This document shows positions 5,842-9,480 of a DNA stretch of 9,480 nt, one piece after another (position 1 is the first letter of the stretch; each line of letters starts with the position of its first letter). The DNA is from Fimbriimonadaceae bacterium (GTDB lineage: Bacteria; Armatimonadota; Fimbriimonadia; Fimbriimonadales; Fimbriimonadaceae), in assembly GCA_022842565.1 (NCBI GenBank), contig JALHPH010000040.1:1-9480 (forward strand), in the 5' to 3' direction. Below the pieces are notes generated by a model, which saw only the letters and a list, made by a program, of their open reading frames with translations, did no database searches and was not told where the DNA came from. Both the position numbers and the translations under genes were made by a program.

Positions 5842-6606
5842 ATGCTTCTAGATGGCAAGAAGGGCCTCGTCCTCAACGTTGTTAACAAGAATAGTATCGG
5901 TTGGGGAATAGCCCAAGCTGCAGCTTTTCATGGTGCAAAAGTTGGAGTAGGTGCTCAGAATCCCGATCTGCTGGAGCGGGTCAACAAGCTGATCGACGGA
6001 AACGACGCCTATTCTCCTTTCGTGGTCGATTTTTCGGAGGATGCCCAAATGGAGGCACTGGTTGAGCGGGTGAAGGAAGTTTATGGCACTTTGGACTTCG
6101 TGGTCCACGCGGCGGCGTTTGCCAACCGCGAGGACCTTCAGGGGCGTTTTATCGACACCTCGCGAGAAGGGTTCATGACCGCACTCAACATCTCTTGCTA
6201 CTCGTTCGTGGCCCTGGCCCGGTCCTTGGAGCCGGTGCTGAACGACGACGCGAGTCTGATGACGCTCAGTTACCTGGGGTCCACGAGAGCGGCCAAGAAC
6301 TACAACGTGATGGGCGTGGCCAAGGCTGCGCTTGAGGCGACCGTGCGCTATCTTTCCGTCGACTTGGGAGATCGCGGAATCCGGGTGAACACCCTTTCGC
6401 CGGGCCCGATCAATACCATCGCAGCGCGTGGCGTGAAGGATCTTGGCGGCATGATCAAGCACGTAGAGGAAGTCTCGCCGCTGAAGCGGAGCTTCGGGCC
6501 AGACGAGGTCGGCGGATCGGCGGTCTATCTGATGAGCGACCTGAGTAAGGGAGTCACCGGGCAGCTGATCTTCATTGATAGCGGCTACAACGTGGTCGCG
6601 CTCTAA
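5842..6606 (+). CDS. fabI: enoyl-[acyl-carrier-protein] reductase, NADH-type
   Basis: FabI reduces trans-2-enoyl-ACP with NAD(P)H, the last step of each fatty acid elongation cycle, as a cytosolic tetramer. The 254-aa product is an atypical short-chain dehydrogenase with the FabI Y-x6-K pair: Y144 (LSYLG), then Y154 and K161 in NYNVMGVAK. S18-I19 in SIGWGIA and Q39 match NADH-contacting positions of the E. coli enzyme. The block AAFANREDLQGRFIDTSREGF resembles Gram-positive FabI. SPGPINTIAARGVKD and DLSKGVTGQLIFIDSGYN complete the family pattern. An oddity is N12 where the nucleotide loop normally has Gly (VLNVVNK instead of a VxGVAxK type). The ATG at 5842 is preferred over an in-frame TTG at 5818 because it matches family N-termini and a TATAAT lies just before it. 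The next gene starts 4 nt after the stop. Confidence 0.93.
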   Translation: MLLDGKKGLVLNVVNKNSIGWGIAQAAAFHGAKVGVGAQNPDLLERVNKLIDGNDAYSPFVVDFSEDAQMEALVERVKEVYGTLDFVVHAAAFANREDLQGRFIDTSREGFMTALNISCYSFVALARSLEPVLNDDASLMTLSYLGSTRAAKNYNVMGVAKAALEATVRYLSVDLGDRGIRVNTLSPGPINTIAARGVKDLGGMIKHVEEVSPLKRSFGPDEVGGSAVYLMSDLSKGVTGQLIFIDSGYNVVAL

Positions 6607-6610
6607 GCCG

Positions 6611-7477
6611 ATGCGTTTGCTAACGGTGCCGAATTGGTCGTTCGGTCGCGACCGTGATCTGCTCCAGCTCTTCGAATCGCTGTTGAGTGGCTGGGGTCTG
6701 ACGATCCACTTTTTGGCATCGGATGTGGACCACAATCGCACGGTCACGGCCTTCAGCGGGGATGCCGAGGTGGTTTTCGAACGGCTGGAGCGGCTGAGCG
6801 AGGCTGCTTTCGAGCGGATAGACCTAAACCGGCATGTGGGCGTTCATCCGCGCATTGGCGCGTTGGACGTTTGCCCGTTCATCCGCCTGGATCACAGTAC
6901 TTCGTACCCTCTGGCTCTGAAGATCGAGGCATTTGGACAGCGGCTGGCCCAGCAATTCGGCATCCCGATTTACCTTTATGAGCGCTCGGAGCGTGGAAAA
7001 CACGCCGGCGATCTGCCGACATTGCGGCGCGGCGGGTTTGGCGGATTGCAGATGCAAGTGCTGAATCCAGACTTCGGGCCCGACCATGTTCATCCGCGCC
7101 TCGGCGCGACCGTGATGGGTGAACGCGGCTTCCTGATTGCGCTGAATGCCAACTTCCACGGGATTCATTTGAGCGCAGTTAAGGCGATCGCGAAGGCGAT
7201 GCGGGAAGCCCGGGATGCGGGCGATTCGAGGTTGGTGGCTGTTCGTGCTTTGGGTTTGCCGCTGGCCAGTCGCGACCAGTGCCAGGTCTCCATGAACCTG
7301 ACCCAGCCGGAAAATACTCCTGTGGATGACGTGCTGAATTGGGTGGAGGGCCATGTGCGCCGGCACGGCTTGCGCTCGGCCGGGAACGAGCTGATCGGAG
7401 TGATCCCCGAGTCGTCGGTGGCGACCGCCAGCCGAGTGCCGATTGCAGATCAGCAGATTGTGCGCGTGGTGCCGTAG
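6611..7477 (+). CDS. ftcD: glutamate formimidoyltransferase (stand-alone FT domain)
   Basis: The 288-aa product matches the formiminotransferase part of FTCD: PNWSFGRDRDLL at the N-terminus (family PNFSEGRD), DVDHNRTVTAFSG (38-50), HVGVHPRIGALDVCPF (75-90) containing the catalytic-histidine region, RRGGFGGL (139-146), PDFGP...HPRLGATVMGERGFLIALNANF (153-182) and QVSMNLTQ (225-232). The enzyme moves a formimino group between formiminoglutamate and tetrahydrofolate in histidine breakdown. Some stand-alone FT proteins are also known to remove 5-formyl-THF in place of 5-formyl-THF cycloligase. The C-terminal cyclodeaminase domain of the animal enzyme is absent. No hut genes are near; neighbours are fabI (4-nt gap) and purK (11-nt gap), so a folate role is plausible. 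No Shine-Dalgarno precedes the ATG. The symbol refers to the domain family. Confidence 0.87.
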   Translation: MRLLTVPNWSFGRDRDLLQLFESLLSGWGLTIHFLASDVDHNRTVTAFSGDAEVVFERLERLSEAAFERIDLNRHVGVHPRIGALDVCPFIRLDHSTSYPLALKIEAFGQRLAQQFGIPIYLYERSERGKHAGDLPTLRRGGFGGLQMQVLNPDFGPDHVHPRLGATVMGERGFLIALNANFHGIHLSAVKAIAKAMREARDAGDSRLVAVRALGLPLASRDQCQVSMNLTQPENTPVDDVLNWVEGHVRRHGLRSAGNELIGVIPESSVATASRVPIADQQIVRVVP

Positions 7478-7488
7478 ACTCCGGCAGC

Positions 7489-8613
7489 ATGGAGCTGCAA
7501 TACGATTTGGGCGTCCTCGGAGGGGGGCAATTAGCGCGGATGACCATTCAGGCGGCTCAGCGGATGGGCCTTCGATGTCTGAGTATTGATCCGGGGAAAT
7601 CGACCCCCGCCAGCCAAGTGTCACCCGCGATCGTCGGGCCGCTTGCCGACCCGCAGGCCCTCGCCGCGGTCTTTTCGCAATGCGCTCGGGTCACGCTTGA
7701 GAACGAGTTTGTGCCCGCCAGCAGCATCGCGAAAGCGATTCAGATGAGCGGGCGTGATGAGGGAGCATTGATTCCGACCCTGGATGCGCTCGCGACGATT
7801 CAGGACAAATTGACACAGAGGCAACGGCTTCACGAGGCGGGCGTGCCCACTCCACGAGCGGTCGCGCTGCAGGATGATGGCGCGGCGGCGGTCAGCAAAA
7901 TCGGCTTCCCGATGGTCCTGAAGGCTCGGTTCGGAGGCTACGACGGCAAGGGAACGCGCTATGCTCGTACTCCTGATGAGCTGGAGCAGCACCGGGTGTT
8001 GTGGTCCGGCGGCGGCTGGATGGCCGAGGATTTTGTGCCGTTTATGCGTGAGCTGGCGGTGATGGTCTGGGTGACCGCGAAGGGCGAGGTCGGGTGCTTT
8101 CCGACCATGGAAACAGTGCAGGTGAACCACGTGTGCGACCTCGTTTTTCCATCAGAATCGGATGGATCGAAGGTGGCGATGGCCGCAGCGCTGGCCATGG
8201 GCGGGGTTGGGCTCTTTGGGGTGGAACTCTTTGAAGCTGAGGACGGGGCCATCAGCGTTAATGAGATCGCACCGAGGCCGCACAACACGGGCCATTACTC
8301 GCTGGATTGGGGTGGGGTCAGCCAATTTGAGCAACATGTCCGGGTCGTTTTCGGCTTGGAGCCAGCGCCGGTGGATGGGACGCCAACGGCGATGGCCAAC
8401 CTTCTGGGTCAAGAGCGCGTCGGCGACTGGCGGCGCGGGTTGGTTGCAGCCATTGCGGGCGACCCCGGTGTGCATGTGCACTGGTACGGGAAATCAGAGG
8501 CGCGCCCTGGCCGCAAAATGGGCCACCTGAATGTGGCTGGGCTGGATGCGTCGGATCGAGCTAAGGCGGCGCGCGAGCGGTTTTATGCGGCGTGGGCTGG
8601 CGTTCCTGCTTAA
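7489..8613 (+). CDS. purK: N5-carboxyaminoimidazole ribonucleotide synthase
   Basis: PurK uses ATP and bicarbonate to carboxylate 5-aminoimidazole ribonucleotide (AIR) to N5-CAIR in de novo purine synthesis; PurE then isomerises the product. The 374-aa protein has the full ATP-grasp layout: GVLGGGQLARM (8-18), DKLTQRQRLHEAGVPTP (106-122), VLKARFGGYDGKGT (143-156), a central MAEDFVPFMRELAVMVW segment (178-194), GLFGVELFEAEDGAISVNEIAPRPHNTGHYS (241-271) with the metal and phosphate-binding N258-E259-R263, and the PurK-specific YGKSEARPGRKMGHLN (333-348). The ATG is 11 nt after the ftcD stop, with no clear Shine-Dalgarno; a longer open frame upstream would overlap ftcD and has no family support. 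purE is not in the window, which is less usual because purE and purK are often adjacent. The stop codon touches the CsoR operator. Confidence 0.95.
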   Translation: MELQYDLGVLGGGQLARMTIQAAQRMGLRCLSIDPGKSTPASQVSPAIVGPLADPQALAAVFSQCARVTLENEFVPASSIAKAIQMSGRDEGALIPTLDALATIQDKLTQRQRLHEAGVPTPRAVALQDDGAAAVSKIGFPMVLKARFGGYDGKGTRYARTPDELEQHRVLWSGGGWMAEDFVPFMRELAVMVWVTAKGEVGCFPTMETVQVNHVCDLVFPSESDGSKVAMAAALAMGGVGLFGVELFEAEDGAISVNEIAPRPHNTGHYSLDWGGVSQFEQHVRVVFGLEPAPVDGTPTAMANLLGQERVGDWRRGLVAAIAGDPGVHVHWYGKSEARPGRKMGHLNVAGLDASDRAKAARERFYAAWAGVPA

Positions 8614-8635
8614 ATATACCCTGGAGGGGTATATT
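8613..8635 (+). promoter_or_regulatory. CsoR operator 1 with -10 box, upstream of csoR
   Basis: A perfect 9-bp inverted repeat, AATATACCC - TGGAG - GGGTATATT, has the ACCC/GGGT core typical of copper CsoR operators. Its right arm contains TATATT (8630-8635), a -10-like hexamer ending 6 nt before the csoR ATG. Bound CsoR would therefore cover the -10 box, giving autoregulation. The left edge is the last base of the purK stop codon. No strong -35 was found in the purK 3' end. Confidence 0.85.
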
Positions 8636-8641
8636 GATTGA

Positions 8642-8917
8642 ATGAAGGGTCAGAGTTCGATTGACCGTCGTTTGGCGCGCATCGAGGGCCAAGTGGGTGG
8701 CTTGCGGAGGATGCTGCGGGAGGGGACTTACTGCATGGAGGTGCTCACCCAAATCGCGGCTGTGCGGTCCGCTTTGAACCAGGTTGGGGCCGAGATCGCG
8801 TCGGACCACGTGGAACACTGCCTGATGGGCGAACGTACCTTTGAAGGGCGGGAACCGATGTCGCAAGAGGAGCAGCTCGCGGAACTTCGGCAGACCCTCT
8901 CACGCTTAATGAAGTAA
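8642..8917 (+). CDS. csoR: copper-sensing transcriptional repressor CsoR
   Basis: The 91-aa protein is an all-helical CsoR/RcnR-family repressor that binds operator DNA when free of metal and lets go on binding Cu(I). The opening RLARIEGQVGGLRRMLREG is the family DNA-binding helix region. The Cu(I) ligand set is complete: C31 in TYCMEVL, then H56 and C60 in SDHVEHC, with the same spacing as the Cys-His-Cys triad of copper CsoR. Y30 and E76 occupy the positions of the conserved second-shell Tyr and Glu. This pattern separates it from the nickel (RcnR) and formaldehyde (FrmR) branches. An operator-like palindrome lies immediately upstream and another at its 3' end, before copZ, so it should control itself and the copper genes. 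No Shine-Dalgarno is present; a -10-like TATATT lies 6 nt before the ATG. Confidence 0.95.
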   Translation: MKGQSSIDRRLARIEGQVGGLRRMLREGTYCMEVLTQIAAVRSALNQVGAEIASDHVEHCLMGERTFEGREPMSQEEQLAELRQTLSRLMK

Positions 8918-8934
8918 ACCCTATGGGGTATTAT
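8915..8934 (+). promoter_or_regulatory. CsoR operator 2 with -10 box, upstream of copZ
   Basis: ACCC-TATG-GGGT (8918-8929) with flanks TAA and ATTA repeats the core of operator 1, but with less perfect arms and a centre one base shorter (4 instead of 5 bp between ACCC and GGGT). It overlaps the csoR stop codon. TATTAT at 8929-8934 is a -10-like hexamer in the right arm, ending 7 nt before the ATG at 8942. This predicts a separate copper-inducible promoter for copZ-copA. Confidence 0.75.
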
Positions 8935-8941
8935 GGAACCT

Positions 8942-9157
8942 ATGGAACGATTGAAATTTGCCGTCACCGGAATGAGCTGTGGGCACTGCGTGCGCGCACT
9001 GACCGAAGTCATTACTGAGACGCCTGGGGCATCGGAGCCCGAGGTGGACTTGGCCGGATCTCGCGCCGAATTTGACTTTAGTGGCGATGCTGGTGGATTG
9101 CAGGACCTCCTTGCGCGGGCAGCGGAAGAGGGCTACACCCTGACCCCGGCTCACTAA
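8942..9157 (+). CDS. copZ: copper chaperone, heavy-metal-associated (HMA) domain protein
   Basis: The 71-aa protein is one ferredoxin-like HMA domain: strand LKFAVTG, the Cu(I) site MSCGHC with C13 and C16 (GMxCxxC), helix VRALTEVI, and a later EEGYTLTPA strand. It would carry Cu(I) in the cytosol to the ATPase encoded next. Two in-frame ATGs exist, at 8933 (adding MEP) and 8942. I prefer 8942 because the -10-like TATTAT (8929-8934) overlaps the first ATG, so an mRNA from this promoter would start at about the second. The upstream ATG could be used only on read-through transcripts from csoR. The two ATGs result from a small tandem repeat, ATGGAAC. The residue between the cysteine pair includes His (CGHC), as in many CopZ proteins. 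It is probably co-transcribed with copA. Confidence 0.9.
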   Translation: MERLKFAVTGMSCGHCVRALTEVITETPGASEPEVDLAGSRAEFDFSGDAGGLQDLLARAAEEGYTLTPAH

Positions 9158-9169
9158 TCGGCAAACACA

Positions 9170-9480
9170 GTGGCTCAGCAGATTCGGGTGACGGGCATGA
9201 CTTGCGCCGCATGCGTGCGGCGGGTCGAGAAGGCGCTCGCGAAGGTCGAAGGCGTCGAGTCTGCAGAGGTGAACTACGCGACGGGCGTGGCCCGCATCGA
9301 GGCGCCGGTCGTCGTGGATCGATCTGCCTTGGTTGCCGCGCTGGAAAAGGCTGGTTACGGTGCGGAAAACACAGCCGAACCCGCTGGGAAGGAGTCGCCG
9401 CTATGGCCGGTTCTGGTGGTTTCGGGCGCCATCTCGGTGGTCAGCATGGCGCAGCACCACCGGCCCGTTTGGGTGAACGT
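9170..9480 (+). CDS. copA: copper-transporting P1B-type ATPase, N-terminal part (3' partial)
   Basis: The frame starts at GTG 9170, 12 nt after the copZ stop, and runs off the window after 103 codons. It opens with an HMA domain: IRVTGMTCAACVRRVEKAL with C12 and C15, then GVESAEVNYATGVARIEAP and VAALEKAGYGA. After a short linker a hydrophobic segment begins (WPVLVVSGAISVVSMA, about 79-94), as expected for the first membrane helix of a P1B-ATPase. CopA-type pumps use ATP to expel Cu(I) across the inner membrane. The membrane CPC motif and the DKTG phosphorylation site would lie beyond the window, so metal specificity rests on the csoR-copZ context. No Shine-Dalgarno or CsoR site precedes the GTG, so it depends on the copZ promoter. 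Confidence 0.88.
   Translation, partial: MAQQIRVTGMTCAACVRRVEKALAKVEGVESAEVNYATGVARIEAPVVVDRSALVAALEKAGYGAENTAEPAGKESPLWPVLVVSGAISVVSMAQHHRPVWVN

Noticed and set aside
6001..6120. FabI alanine (A92) at the position of E. coli G93 as a triclosan-resistance change
   Set aside because: Gram-positive FabI such as that of Staphylococcus aureus also has Ala here and is inhibitor-sensitive, so it is not evidence of resistance.
5848..6747. 300-residue minus-strand open frame opposite fabI
   Set aside because: It is fully antisense to a clear FabI, with low-complexity R/H/D-rich translation and no motifs.
6824..7624. 266-residue minus-strand open frame opposite ftcD and purK
   Set aside because: Antisense shadow of two recognised enzymes with no family match.
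9158..9169. A third CsoR operator before copA
   Set aside because: The 12-nt gap has no ACCC/GGGT palindrome or -10 box; copA is best explained as co-transcribed with copZ.

Overview
The window is an ordinary, gene-dense bacterial chromosome segment with moderately high GC. It holds eleven complete or nearly complete protein genes plus one partial gene at each end. Starts are mixed (ATG, GTG, TTG) and few genes have a clear Shine-Dalgarno sequence. A lipoprotein and an exported di-haem protein suggest an aerobic bacterium, probably with a two-membrane envelope. A lineage such as Armatimonadota (Fimbriimonadia) would fit the gene families and sparse Shine-Dalgarno use, but this is a weak guess. 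I see no RNA genes, mobile elements, CRISPR array or phage genes.

Layout. From 1 to 2103 on the plus strand: the end of a START-like (SRPBCC) gene, riboflavin synthase (ribE) and an exported di-haem DUF1111/DHOR protein, tightly packed or overlapping. From 2100 to 2687 on the minus strand: a TrpG/PabA glutamine amidotransferase, converging on the di-haem gene with a 4-bp overlap. A 149-bp divergent intergenic region (2688-2836) separates it from a small, more AT-rich unknown gene (2837-3097). From 5799 down to 3084 on the minus strand: a likely three-gene unit of an unrecognised 591-aa TPR/coiled-coil membrane protein, a DUF423 membrane protein, and a thioredoxin-like lipoprotein without the usual cysteines. 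From 5842 to 8613 on the plus strand: FabI enoyl-ACP reductase, a stand-alone glutamate formimidoyltransferase and PurK. From 8642 to the end: a copper-response module of csoR, a small copper chaperone (copZ) and the start of a copper P-type ATPase (copA).

How the genes fit together. The copper genes form a recognisable circuit. CsoR should bind ACCC/GGGT palindromes, one in front of its own gene and one in front of copZ, and release them when it binds Cu(I). The chaperone would then hand copper to the ATPase for export. The fabI-ftcD-purK row is housekeeping (fatty acids, folate one-carbon units, purines).

The most distinctive regulatory signal is that fabI, csoR and copZ each have a -10-like hexamer ending 6-7 nt before an ATG, with no Shine-Dalgarno, which predicts leaderless mRNAs. 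I found no clearly new system. The best targets for follow-up are the 591-aa protein with its two small partners, the leaderless promoter architecture, and the paired CsoR sites.
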